DNA from: JAUYQR01 sp963822435
GTDB taxonomy: Bacteria > Pseudomonadota > Alphaproteobacteria > Rhodobacterales > Rhodobacteraceae
NCBI GenBank assembly: GCA_963822435.1
Contig: CAWGHN010000004.1
Span: 186,001-250,000 of the forward strand
Direction of reading: 5' to 3'
DNA: 64,000 nt
Position numbers and translations under genes: made by a program. Below the pieces are notes generated by a model. It was given only the letters and a program-made list of their open reading frames with translations. It did not search any database and was not told the DNA's origin. Of this stretch, positions 32,508 to 41,674 are shown in pieces; within the stretch, counting starts at the first letter, position 1; each line of letters starts with the position of its first letter.

Positions 32508-34676
32508 TCAGTTGTCGTCGTCACCGACCATGGAGGACGACAGCGAGCCGCCGACCACGGTCATGTCGACGCTGTTACCCAGCACGTTGGCGCCCATCAC
32601 GATGCTCTGGTTGAACGCCGTCAGGTTCACCGCCGCAGCAGCCGAAGCGAAGGACTCGCCGGTGACGAAGCCGTCGTCACCGTTGCCCGACCCCCAGGAG
32701 CCGCCATTGCCGCCTGCGCCGCCTGCGCCGGTGGTGGCCGTGCCACCCCAGCCAGCGATCGCATCGCCGACGTAGCTTTCGCCGCCGTAGGCATCGCCGC
32801 CCATGATGTCGCCACCATAGCCGCCGTCTGCCGCCGATACGCCCGAGCTGCCGCCGATGCCGCCATTGGTGCTGGCCGACCCGGAGACGCCGGTGCTGTT
32901 GCTTGCATCGTCATCCGACACACCGCCGTAGCCGTAGCCTGCAATTGCCTCGGCCATGCTGTCGGCGGTTCCGTCGATGTCGCTGGTGGCGAAAACCTGC
33001 CCCAGACCGCCATCGCCGCTGTCAGCCGTAGCGCCGCCAGTGCCACCGGACGTCGCACCGGATGCAGCGTCCGCCACGTTGGTCGCGCCGCCGCCACCCG
33101 CAGTGCCGCCCGTGCCGGAGCCCGTGCCGGTTCCATTCGATGCGGCATCGGCCACACCACCGTAGCCGTCACCGCCGGCGCTGTTGGCACCAGACGTGCC
33201 GTTGGCCGTGGCACCCGCATCGCCCGCAAGGGCATCCGTCGCGCCAACGTCGCCCCCGTTCGCCGCACCGGTGCCCGAGCCCGATCCAGTGCCGGCCGCG
33301 TCGCCCGAGGTCGCGCCGCTTGCCGCATCGCCACCTTCGGCCGAGGCCAGGGCTGCCGCCAGAAGGCTGCCGCCAAGGGTTCCCGCCAGAGCGCCGGCGG
33401 GGCCACCGTTGGCACCGCTGTCGGCATCGGTCTCGGCACCGCCGAGCCCGGCACCCAAGCCTAGTGCGCCTGCGCCGCCCCCGGTACCGCCATCGGCATC
33501 GGCATCAGTATCGGCGTCGGCATCCACGTCGGTATCGGCGTCGGCGTCCGAATCTCCGGCTTCGCCGCCACCCGCACTCGCCCCTGCGCCCGAAAGCCCA
33601 AGGCCGAGGCCAGCCCCATCGGCACCGGCGTCGCCGCCGTCAGCGTCCGAGGCAGCGGCGTCTGCACCGGAAAGTGCCACGCCAAGGCCCAGACCAAGCG
33701 CATCCGCATTGCCGCTGTCGCCGCCGTTGGCATCGCCGTCCTGATCGCTGTCGGCATTCGTCTCGGCACCCGAGGCCGCGCCGGCGCTGCCGCCGGTGCC
33801 GCCGGTGCTGTCGCTGTTGGTGCCGGCCACGCCGGACGCCAGCCCCAGAACCGAGCCGCCGATGGTGTTGGCGTCGCCGCCGTCGCCGGTTTCGCTGTCG
33901 GCGTCGCCGCCGTCACTTTCGCCTTCGGTTCCGGACAGAGCCAGACCCCCGAGCGACGTGCCGCCCTCGGCATCGCCGCCCGAGACCTCGGCATCGCCGC
34001 CGGCCGCACCGTTGGAGGCAACGCCGATGCCTTCCGCCGCAGACGCATCGCCCCCGGTCGCATCGCCATTCTGTTCGAAGCTGCCGTAGTTGCCGACGGT
34101 CGGGCTGTTCAGAACGTCACTGTCGGTCAGGTTGTTCGACTGGCCGATAGCAAAGGCGTTGGAATTGCCGGCGCCAAAGGTGATGTCGTTCAGGACGTCG
34201 CTGAGGTCCAGATCGTTGCCCGGATCATACGCGAGATCGCCGGCGGAGGTGAACACGTCGCCCATTGACGAGCCGTTGTTCAGGTCGATGTCGACGCCAT
34301 CATCATCGCGCGGGATCCACTCGCCGCCACCGAAGTCAATGGTCACGGCGTTCGAGTTGTCGTTGTTGCCATTGGTGTTGTCGACTTCCTGACCCTGGCT
34401 CTGGCCCTGGCCTTGATCTTGTCCCTGGCCTTGATCCTGGCCCTGGCCCTGATCCTGCCCCTGGCCCTGATCTTGCCCCTGGCCTTGATCCTGGCCCTGG
34501 CCCTGATCGACGTCCTGGGTCTGGTCGGCGTCGACGGAGGTGCTTTGCTCCTGCTCCTGCGCGTCAAGCTCGACCTCGGCCTCCGCGACGTTGATCGTCG
34601 CGTCGATGTCGGCGTCGATCGTGTCGACGGTGACGTCGTCGATCATGATGTTGTTGTTGCGTGTCGAATCGCTCAT
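32508..34676 (-). CDS. Giant low-complexity Gly/Asp/Ala protein with QGQGQD hexapeptide repeats, putative type I secretion substrate
   Basis: About 722 residues, extremely acidic, no cysteine-rich or enzymatic motif. Segments: an acidic head (MSDSTRNNNIMIDDVTVDTI), six or so QGQGQD hexads (about residues 55-95), a region with WIPRDDDGVDIDLNNGSSMGDVF, then ~450 residues of GGDA/DADAD/GGAG low complexity and a C-terminal hydrophobic-polar segment (NQSIVMGANVLGN) ending in DDDN. The C-terminal end fits the loosely conserved secretion signals of type I substrates; GGxGxD nonapeptides of RTX proteins are not regular here. It is first gene of the operon. Function unknown; matrix, adhesin or ion-binding polymer are possibilities. 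Confidence 0.72.
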   Translation of the reverse strand: MSDSTRNNNIMIDDVTVDTIDADIDATINVAEAEVELDAQEQEQSTSVDADQTQDVDQGQGQDQGQGQDQGQGQDQGQGQDQGQGQDQGQGQSQGQEVDNTNGNNDNSNAVTIDFGGGEWIPRDDDGVDIDLNNGSSMGDVFTSAGDLAYDPGNDLDLSDVLNDITFGAGNSNAFAIGQSNNLTDSDVLNSPTVGNYGSFEQNGDATGGDASAAEGIGVASNGAAGGDAEVSGGDAEGGTSLGGLALSGTEGESDGGDADSETGDGGDANTIGGSVLGLASGVAGTNSDSTGGTGGSAGAASGAETNADSDQDGDANGGDSGNADALGLGLGVALSGADAAASDADGGDAGADGAGLGLGLSGAGASAGGGEAGDSDADADTDVDADADTDADADGGTGGGAGALGLGAGLGGAETDADSGANGGPAGALAGTLGGSLLAAALASAEGGDAASGATSGDAAGTGSGSGTGAANGGDVGATDALAGDAGATANGTSGANSAGGDGYGGVADAASNGTGTGSGTGGTAGGGGATNVADAASGATSGGTGGATADSGDGGLGQVFATSDIDGTADSMAEAIAGYGYGGVSDDDASNSTGVSGSASTNGGIGGSSGVSAADGGYGGDIMGGDAYGGESYVGDAIAGWGGTATTGAGGAGGNGGSWGSGNGDDGFVTGESFASAAAAVNLTAFNQSIVMGANVLGNSVDMTVVGGSLSSSMVGDDDN
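34395..34508 (-). repeat. In-frame 18-bp repeats encoding QGQGQD
   Basis: Tandem ~18-bp units (on the plus strand CTGGCCCTGGCCTTGATC and variants) encode successive Gln-Gly-Gln-Gly-Gln-Asp hexads. Units differ at third positions, so some selection for the peptide is plausible; copy number may vary by slippage. Confidence 0.85.
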
Positions 34677-35470
34677 GGTGTTCGTCCTTTCATATCGTCC
34701 GGGCGGCACCAGTCATCTAAAAGGTTGCATTGCCGGACATCTGATTGCGAATACGTTTCGTCTTCGTGGGCGGCGCGGTACAGTGGCCCCGCGTGAAGCC
34801 CGGGTCATGGTGTCGCTTCCTGGTCCTCCTCGTCGAAGTGGCGTCTTCCCGATTGACCGGTAGAGGGTCCGGACTCTGGCCGAAAACTGGCCGCGGGTTG
34901 ACATTTGGTTGGGGGCCTACACGGCCGGCTAAATTCGGTTAGGTCTAATGCGCACCGTGAAATGAGCGCGCTGTTAATGTCGCATTAATCGACTCGGCTC
35001 GAAAGTCGTCTAAACGATTAGGGCAGCAATAAGGCAGCGCGACGACCTTCTCGGGTCACCAGTAAGTATCTGTATTTGCATCGTAAATTCATGTTGTCTC
35101 CAGAATGGAAACATTGTGGATCACCCGCTGCCGTACTGATTTTCAGCCGCTAGTTGTCTGACAAGGCGCAAAGCTCGCCCTCGCGTCTTTGGGGCTGCGA
35201 AGGCCGGAGCCACACCCATGCGCCTGCCGCAAATCATTGATTTCATTATAGATGGCTGTTTGATCTCGCGCTTGGAGCCGACGTTGCGCAGCGCGTGGCC
35301 ACGTTCGGACGATGTAAGGCAGACCTAGCCAAATATCGTATTCCAGACCAAAACCTATCCATTCGGCTAGTTCCATGACCTAGCGAAATGTCTTATAATT
35401 GTCCGAGTATTCGGTGGGTGGAAACTGCCTCGCTCCGGGCGGTTTCCAGGTTTGGCGACAGTGGGGAATT
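34677..35470. other. Divergent intergenic region between secretion operon and luxR-type gene
   Basis: About 0.8 kb without a convincing gene, AT-richer than its flanks around 34930-35110. It must carry both divergent promoters. A perfect palindrome sits at 34974-34988. A 77-codon minus-strand frame (35143-35376) has no recognisable features and is not called. Confidence 0.6.
34974..34988. promoter_or_regulatory. Palindrome TTAATG-TCG-CATTAA
   Basis: A 6-bp perfect inverted repeat with a 3-bp spacer about 300 bases upstream of the secretion operon start. It could be an operator for the adjacent LuxR-type regulator; no -35/-10 pair could be assigned with confidence. Confidence 0.4.
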
Positions 35471-36247
35471 ATGGTCAAAAGTGATATCGAAGGCTGGTCT
35501 CGGAACGGCCACGACGAAACTGCTGTCGACACCTTTCTCTTTGTCGGTGCCGGGCTTGTCTTTCCAGGCTCGCTCTTGCGAATCGTCGAGCAGGAAGCCG
35601 GCGGCGTGCAGGCCATTCGGGTCGATGACATGCGCCGGCTGCCCGAGGCGCTTCTTGCCCGCAACTGGCAAGTCCGGAAGGTGTTTTTCGATGATCGTGT
35701 CGCCGATGATGTTCTGCGCAACTTCGACGACTGCCGGGCGGCGTTCCCCGATGCCGCCTGGATCCTCGCCTACCGGGAGCTTGCCACCGCGCGCAGTCTG
35801 CTGTCCGCGCGCGCCCAGGTGCCCGGGCTTGCCGGCATCCTGCTGCTGCCGATGATCCTGCCGATCTGTCTGTGGACGTCGATGCTGCGTCTGGTTCTGG
35901 CCGACCAGTTCATCGCCGAGGGCGTCCTGATCGGCGCAACCGCGGCGAGCGAACCGCAACCCGCCCAGCCTCAGGACCACCGCCCGCAGATGCAGGCCGC
36001 AATGTCCGAAGCGCAGGGCGTGCCCGAGGGCCAGCCTGGTTCGAACCTGCGCCTGACGCAGCGCGAGCGCGAAGTCCTGGCGCTGGTCAGTCAGGGCGAG
36101 CGCAACAAGAGCATCGCAAACACCATGTCGCTGTCCGAGCACACGGTGAAGCTGCACCTGCACAACGCCATCACCAAGATCGGCGCGCGAAACCGGACCG
36201 AGGCCGCCACCTGGTATCTGTCCAACCAGACCGGAGACCGACGTTGA
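35471..36247 (+). CDS. LuxR-family (C-terminal HTH) transcriptional regulator
   Basis: About 258 residues. The C-terminal 65 residues form the GerE/LuxR helix-turn-helix: LRLTQREREVLALVSQGERNKSIANTMSLSEHTVKLHLHNAITKIGARNRTEA. The N-terminal half looks like a receiver-like fold (FLFVGAGLVFPGSLLRIVEQE and RVADDVLRNFDDCRAAFPDAAWILAYR) but lacks a clear phosphorylatable Asp pocket, followed by a hydrophobic stretch (LAGILLLPMILPICLWTSMLRLVL) and a Gln/Pro linker. It is divergent from the secretion operon and a good candidate for its regulator. The start at ATG 35471 follows GGGGAAT. Confidence 0.85.
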   Translation: MVKSDIEGWSRNGHDETAVDTFLFVGAGLVFPGSLLRIVEQEAGGVQAIRVDDMRRLPEALLARNWQVRKVFFDDRVADDVLRNFDDCRAAFPDAAWILAYRELATARSLLSARAQVPGLAGILLLPMILPICLWTSMLRLVLADQFIAEGVLIGATAASEPQPAQPQDHRPQMQAAMSEAQGVPEGQPGSNLRLTQREREVLALVSQGERNKSIANTMSLSEHTVKLHLHNAITKIGARNRTEAATWYLSNQTGDRR

Positions 36248-36762
36248 ACCGCCCCGATGCCCCCAGACCGGCAGCACAGCCGGCCAATTTCGACGAGATC
36301 CTCCTGCTGGTCGGGCGGCTGAACTACACTTGGACCAACACGGAAAGCCTGCTTTTGCACCTCATCGCGGGCCTGTCCGGCACCACCAAGGACGTCGCGA
36401 TCGTGATCTTCCTCACGCTGAACACCACGCGCGCGCGCGTGGATCTGGTGGAACGTCTGGCCAAGATGGACCACCAGACCCAGACCGAACGCGATGGCGT
36501 GCTGCGGTTGACGAAGGCCCTCATGAAGTTTTCAGGCGCGCGCAACCGGTTCAACCACTGCATCTACGCCTTCGATGCCGATGGTGGTCCGCCGAAATCC
36601 ATCCTGATGCGGATCGCTGATCGCAAGGATGGCATCCGCATGGGCCAGGCGCTTGATCTCGACGCGGCGGCGATCGCCGGCATCCGGCAGTCGATCACCG
36701 ATCTGGCGCGGCTGAACCAGGACATCTGGACCCATATCGCGGAATACGGCTACCCGTCCTGA
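36244..36762 (+). CDS. Conserved-type hypothetical protein coupled to the luxR-type gene
   Basis: 172 residues from TTG 36244, whose bases overlap the regulator stop (TTGA), so translation is coupled. The protein is mainly helical (NFDEILLLVGRLNYTWTNTESLLLHLIAGL and LVERLAKMDHQTQTERDGVLRLTKAL); no catalytic motif or membrane segment is obvious. I do not recognise the family. Position suggests a helper of the regulator or of the secretion locus. Confidence 0.65.
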   Translation: MNRPDAPRPAAQPANFDEILLLVGRLNYTWTNTESLLLHLIAGLSGTTKDVAIVIFLTLNTTRARVDLVERLAKMDHQTQTERDGVLRLTKALMKFSGARNRFNHCIYAFDADGGPPKSILMRIADRKDGIRMGQALDLDAAAIAGIRQSITDLARLNQDIWTHIAEYGYPS

Positions 36763-36829
36763 TCCGCCTTCGCGTCGCACTTTGACCTGCGCCGCCGAAA
36801 AAGTGCCGGGCGATTGCACCGCCGAACGG

Positions 36830-37200
36830 CTTGGTGCCGCGTGAGGCACGCCGCCATAGGGCAACCCCGCCGCAAGCCGCGCATCAAGGTAGCGCGGGTT
36901 GATCCGGCGGTTGGGAAACGGCTGCGCGCCGGCCGAGGCACCCGCATCGAAGGCCGGGGCCAGGAGCACGACATGGCGCGCCGCGGCCGCATCCGTCAGA
37001 CCGCCTTCATGGAGCGCGATGATGCAAAAGAGACGGGTATGGATGTCGCCTGCACAGCGGTCGATTGCCGCCCTTGCCCGGTCCATCACCGGGCCGGACT
37101 GACCCAGCAGCGGATGCGCCTGCGCCATGTCGCCGGCATACCACAGCGGATAGACCGGACACAGCCGGATCGCCTGTAGGGTCAGCGCCGGCGCCTTCAC
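36830..37200 (-). pseudogene. Fragment of a TPR-type adenylate cyclase-like protein
   Basis: On the minus strand a frame reads LTLQAIRLCPVYPLWYAGDM, then AQAHPLLG, RLFCIIALHEGGLTDAAAARHV and AQPFPNRRINPRYLDARLAAGLPYGG. This resembles the C-terminal tetratricopeptide part of CHD-domain adenylate cyclases common in alphaproteobacteria. No cyclase domain is present upstream, where another frame (to about 37570) gives no recognisable sequence. It is probably a relic. Low confidence because the match is from memory of the pattern only. Confidence 0.4.
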
Positions 37201-37586
37201 CGGCCGACCGTCAAACAACGCGAGATCGCCGCGACGGCATGAACCATCGCACGGCTCTGACCACGCGCGCAGGTGCGGCGCAGCGCGTCCTCGTCGGTTT
37301 CGAGGTCGCACGGCTGCCTGTATGCATGCGCCGGCAGCACATGCGGTTCGGGATTTGTGAGGCCCATCCGGCGGGCGGTGGCGGCGCAGTGCAAAGCCGC
37401 CGCGATCGACATGCCGAGATCCAGCCGCAGAACGCCAGCATCCAGTGCCACCTGCCCGTCACGCTGAGCGACGCCGGAAAACTCTGCGTTCGGCCGGCCG
37501 AACGTTGGGGATCGGATCAACTCAAACTCGGAGTCTCGCCAACTTCGGATAAAAGTTGGGGGCCACGTCATCCCCGCAAAAGGGGG

Positions 37587-39467
37587 CTACGCGATATTGT
37601 TCACTCGGGAGTCCCACAGCAGGAAAATGAGGATCGCCCAGAGCAAAAATGCGTACTGGTGCTCGCCTTCTTCAAAGGCCTTCAGGATCTCTCTGGTGCG
37701 CTTGGGTTCGATGTAGGGCTGCTTGTTCAGGTTTTCGATCGAAAGCAGCTCATGCAGCATGGGCTTCAACGGACCCAGCAACCATTCCCCGATCGGAACG
37801 CTGAAACCCTTCTTCGGGCGAAACATGACCTCCGGTGGGACGATGGTTTTGAATCCATCCTTGAGAATGTATTTCAGTTCGTTACGACGAATTTTATACT
37901 TCGCAGGCACCGTGCGGGCAAATTTATCAACCACGATATCGCAGAAGGGTGTCCGAACCTCCAGCGAGTGGGTCATGCTGGCGCGATCGGTGTAGGTCAG
38001 CAGATCCCCGGGCAAATACGTCTCACGATCAAGCTGCAACAGTTGTTCCAGGAGATGACCATCAGAGGCGGTGATCCCCGGCAGCACGGACGTACCGTTA
38101 ACCTTCTGCGCCAAGTCAGGGTTCAACAATGATTGGATTTGAACTTCGCCTGTAAACCGTGTGAGCGCTTCATACTGGTTGGAGGCAGGGAGACTGGTGG
38201 CATTAAAGAGGCGGCGCGCACGTTCAATCCAGTTGCGGCGATCCGGGCTTTTGGGCATCGCGGAGAGGGCCTTTTGCGCCGTCTTTATCATCCAGTCCGG
38301 CACGCGCTGGAATTGATCCATGATTAACATGCCCTGATAGCGCGGGTATCCTGCAAAGAACTCATCAGCCCCGACGCCACTCAGAGCCACAGTAACTTTG
38401 CTGCGTGTAAACTCCGACAGCACATCGGCAATCAAGGCAGCCGGATTGGCGAAGGGCTCGTCAAATTTCTGGATCAAACGGTCTTCAAGCAAACTGACGA
38501 TACTGGGTTGAACAATGATTTCCTGATGATCAGTCTGGAAATGCTTGGCAATGATATTGGCATACTGGCGTTCATCGTAGGACGAAAAAGCGCCTTCAAA
38601 TCCTATTGTAAAGGTCTTGATGTTGTCTACGCCAGCGCGGCGCATCATTGCAACAACAATGCTTGAATCGACGCCACCGCTAAGAAACACACCCACTGGA
38701 ACATCAGACACAAGATGGGCTTTGACCGATCCTTCCATCACATGGACCAGTTCTTCTACCGTTTCCTGATAATTGCGTTTGCTTGCCGCTGCAGGCGGAC
38801 CGGGATTATAGAATTTTCCGGTCGTGCGTCCATCTGGGCCAAGCTTCATCCAGTGCCCCTGGGGGAGACGTTCGACCCTGGCATAAATCGAATACGGTTC
38901 CGGCACATACAGATGGGAGAGATAGAACGAAAGGGCGCTGGCATTGAGTTCTTTGGGAAACTCAGGGTGGAGGCGCAGCGATTTGAGTTCCGAGCCGAAG
39001 ACAATATCTCTGCCGCACTGGGCAATATAAAGCGGCTTGATCCCAAAGGGATCACGGGCCAGAGTCAGTGTTTGGCTCTTTCTGTCCCAGATGGCGAGGG
39101 CATACATCCCGCGCAATCGGGTAAATGCATCTGTACCCCAGGCATGAAAGGCCTTGAGGACAACTTCCGTGTCTGACTTCGTATTGAATTTATAGCCCTT
39201 GGCTTCAAGCTCAGTGCGGAGTTCACAGAAGTTATAGACTTCACCATTATAAACCATCCACATGTCGCCCTCGGCAAAGGCCATTGGTTGGTGGCCCCCC
39301 GGCGACAGATCGATGATTGCAAGACGGCGATTGCCGATGGCAATGGGACCATCGCAGAAAAAACCGCCATCATCAGGGCCTCGATGAATGATTGCGTCGG
39401 TCATGGCCGAAATCAGACCGGGCGAGACTGCCCCCTGTGTCGAATAGATACCTGTGATTCCGCACAT
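37587..39467 (-). CDS. asnB: Glutamine-hydrolysing asparagine synthetase (AsnB)
   Basis: A 626-residue two-domain enzyme. The N-terminal Ntn glutaminase starts MCGITGIY (Cys2 nucleophile), with IIHRGPDD and MVYNGEVYNF; the C-terminal synthetase has the pyrophosphate loop VGVFLSGGVDSSIV and ALSGVGADEFFAGYPRYQG. AsnB paralogues often lie in polysaccharide clusters, where they amidate uronic acids or modify sugars rather than make free asparagine. The region to ~42.7 kb uses visibly more A/T-ending codons than the flanks, pointing to acquisition. It stands next to glycosyltransferases on the same strand. Confidence 0.95.
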   Translation of the reverse strand: MCGITGIYSTQGAVSPGLISAMTDAIIHRGPDDGGFFCDGPIAIGNRRLAIIDLSPGGHQPMAFAEGDMWMVYNGEVYNFCELRTELEAKGYKFNTKSDTEVVLKAFHAWGTDAFTRLRGMYALAIWDRKSQTLTLARDPFGIKPLYIAQCGRDIVFGSELKSLRLHPEFPKELNASALSFYLSHLYVPEPYSIYARVERLPQGHWMKLGPDGRTTGKFYNPGPPAAASKRNYQETVEELVHVMEGSVKAHLVSDVPVGVFLSGGVDSSIVVAMMRRAGVDNIKTFTIGFEGAFSSYDERQYANIIAKHFQTDHQEIIVQPSIVSLLEDRLIQKFDEPFANPAALIADVLSEFTRSKVTVALSGVGADEFFAGYPRYQGMLIMDQFQRVPDWMIKTAQKALSAMPKSPDRRNWIERARRLFNATSLPASNQYEALTRFTGEVQIQSLLNPDLAQKVNGTSVLPGITASDGHLLEQLLQLDRETYLPGDLLTYTDRASMTHSLEVRTPFCDIVVDKFARTVPAKYKIRRNELKYILKDGFKTIVPPEVMFRPKKGFSVPIGEWLLGPLKPMLHELLSIENLNKQPYIEPKRTREILKAFEEGEHQYAFLLWAILIFLLWDSRVNNIA

Positions 39468-39582
39468 AAATGACCAATTGCCTTTCTACGGTACGATATG
39501 GAAAACTTGCACTTCGCGATCTTGTTCGTGCGGAGCGAGCGGACGTCGGCGCCCCAGCCTATCCCAAACAGCCACCGAAAAT

Positions 39583-40824
39583 CTAGAGTGTCTGCCACAA
39601 TTGCAGCAGCTTGCGAGCGCTCTTATGTCGATCAAACTGTTTCGCCACCACCTGACGACCTGCCGTTGCCATCCTGTTGGCTTCGTCGGGATGATCAATC
39701 ATGTAGGCCATCGCAGAAGCCAGTGCCTCACTATCGTGAGGAGGAACGCACAGACCCGTTACCCCGTCTTGCACAATCTCGGGCACGCCGGATACTCGGG
39801 TAGAAATTGTTGGGATCCTCATTGCCAGCGCCTCAACCAGAACAACGGGTAGCCCATCCATATCTCCATCAGGCGAAATCGCACATGCCAGGACAAACAT
39901 ATCACTAGCGCGATACTGCTGAATAATCTCTTCTTGAAACATCTTGCCAGTAAAGGTTACATGCTCCGTGATCTCCAACTGATTTGCAAGTTCATGCAGT
40001 TCACTTTCAAGCGGTCCTCCACCGACGATTTGCAACTTAACATTTCTCTTTTGTTTGCGCAGCTTCGCTACCGCTTCGAGCAGGAAGGTGTGGCCTTTGG
40101 TGTAGACCAATCGTCCATTTGAGAGGACGTTCACCACATTTGGATCAGTGACGTGTTCTGCCTTGTTGGTGAACATATCGACATCAATCCCGTTATAAAT
40201 GAGTTCGAACTTGCCGCCCATTCTGGGCCATGTCTTGCGCATATAGTCGAGATTGAACTTCGAAATCACAATGCAGGCAGCGGCCTTTTCGCACTTCAAC
40301 GGAATGGAAGCGTTTCGCTCATAAGGCGTCGTGGCAAAAATGTCGAAGGCGTGGATCGTGACGGTGTAGGGAACACCGCTGATGCGCGAGGCGATCAGGG
40401 CAACGGTCGCAGGAGAGGACAGAAAATGCGCATGAATGTGCTGAAAGCCATGCTTTTTGACCCAATAGCCCAGATAAAGCCCTTTGGGCAGGCTTACCAG
40501 CAGTTTGAGCAGAGCGTAAATGGAAATCAGATGCCCCACCATGAGTTGCAAGATAAGGATGAGAATCTGCGGCTTAAGAAAGATCTGCTGGATTGAGCGC
40601 AGCCAGAGGGCTGGATTCCTCAGGCGCAGATCGCAGATTTTATCGATAAACTGTTTTTCAACCGTCTGTGGTTCATTGTCCTTTTCCGACGACCAGACTG
40701 TCGCAACATGAACGTCAACGCCTGCCTGTTGAATCGTCGACATCTCATAGGCCGTAAAAGTGGTAGTCAAGGCAGGAAAGCGCGATACAACGTATATCAC
40801 TTTTGTAAAAGGCTGCTTGCGCAT
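39583..40824 (-). CDS. Glycosyltransferase family 4
   Basis: A 413-residue GT-B enzyme. N-terminal part: KVIYVVSRFPALTTTFTAYEM; mid: HIHAHFLSSPATVAL; C-terminal: VNVLSNGRLVYTKGHTFLLEAVAKL, LQIVGGGPLESEL and the donor-binding PDGDMDGLPVVLVEALAMRIPTISTRVSG with the EX7E-type pattern. It adds a sugar during surface polysaccharide assembly; donor and acceptor are unknown. The frame is open 15 codons further, but the ATG of MRKQPFTKVI has an AAGGAAG ribosome site. It follows asnB in the same AT-richer block. Confidence 0.9.
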   Translation of the reverse strand: MRKQPFTKVIYVVSRFPALTTTFTAYEMSTIQQAGVDVHVATVWSSEKDNEPQTVEKQFIDKICDLRLRNPALWLRSIQQIFLKPQILILILQLMVGHLISIYALLKLLVSLPKGLYLGYWVKKHGFQHIHAHFLSSPATVALIASRISGVPYTVTIHAFDIFATTPYERNASIPLKCEKAAACIVISKFNLDYMRKTWPRMGGKFELIYNGIDVDMFTNKAEHVTDPNVVNVLSNGRLVYTKGHTFLLEAVAKLRKQKRNVKLQIVGGGPLESELHELANQLEITEHVTFTGKMFQEEIIQQYRASDMFVLACAISPDGDMDGLPVVLVEALAMRIPTISTRVSGVPEIVQDGVTGLCVPPHDSEALASAMAYMIDHPDEANRMATAGRQVVAKQFDRHKSARKLLQLWQTL

Positions 40825-41469
40825 TAGTTTCTTCCTTGGAGTGCGCGCTTTGGACAGGCTCTGCCGCACTTATGTAGAACAATCGTCGAGTGTTCAATTA
40901 TACTGTATCATTTAGGCCACGATAATCAAGATGCACTGCAATGTCAATCCTCCATGAGGGAGAGATTATTTTTAGAGTGAGCGCGCTGATTTGTAATAAA
41001 ATGGTGCTGAGCCGCCGAATATTCTTTGCGTAACCAGACCAGTGAGCGGTACGGACTGAAGCAATATTTTGAAGTAAGTGGTTCATCTTTCGTCGCAATT
41101 TTGCGATTTATCGCTTGGAATTTGCGCTGTGCATAAAGATATTTGGGTTTTATCATTGCTCATTCGTCAAAATGCTCAGTTTTAACACGTTGACCACTGA
41201 GAGATAAATTTTCGCGACATGGATGCGTTGCTTCCTGCGATTGCACTGAAGAATTTTGCAGACAGTTCACACGTTCAAGATCCCCAAGTTGCTCTAAAAT
41301 GTTTACCGCGACACTGTAAGGAGGTGGATCATCCGCCGGCGTGGATGCTCCGCACCTCTGAAGCATTGCAAAGTGCGAAATTCTGACGCGGTATTTGCGT
41401 CGCCGGTTTGATCACGTCCAGATCGTCAGGAATGTTCCGCCAACCGCGAAGAGTTACCCGCCGTGATAT
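40825..41469. other. AT-rich gap without a convincing gene
   Basis: About 640 bases clearly richer in A and T than the rest of the window, with many stops in most frames. A 70-codon minus-strand frame (40944-41156, MIKPKYLYAQRKFQAINRK) is possible but has a poor ribosome site and no recognised family. Confidence 0.5.
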
Positions 41470-41640
41470 GTCTGCCCGCGCTTGGAGCAAGCCGCTGCAG
41501 GTGCTTGGTGTCAGGCAGGTCCATCCCGCCATACTTGGCCTTGAGCTTGGAGACTGTCGCGGAAGTGACCCCATGCTTCTGGCAAAGCTCGGCCGTCTTA
41601 TGACAGGGGCGAGACCGGTTCTGATGTCAAAGCCTTCCAA
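41470..41640 (-). mobile_element. IS3-family OrfA fragment
   Basis: The minus strand reads HKTAELCQKHGVTSATVSKL then KAKYGGMDLPDTKHLQRLAP, closely resembling the helix-turn-helix of IS3-type OrfA (xKxAELCRKHGISxATxYxWKxKYGGM). The rest of OrfA, all of OrfB and end repeats are missing. It sits between two glycosyltransferase genes, where an insertion element has probably come and gone. Confidence 0.65.
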
Positions 41641-41674
41641 ATCCGGCAGGAACGTAGTAGTTTTAACAGATTCT

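Noticed and set aside
33062..34150. Arg/His-rich 362-codon plus-strand frame
   Set aside because: Reverse shadow of the Gly/Asp-rich repeat protein; composition is an artefact of GC-rich repeats.
34395..34508. Regularly repeated 18-bp units resembling a CRISPR-like or minisatellite array
   Set aside because: No spacers; units are contiguous, in frame and encode QGQGQD inside a gene.
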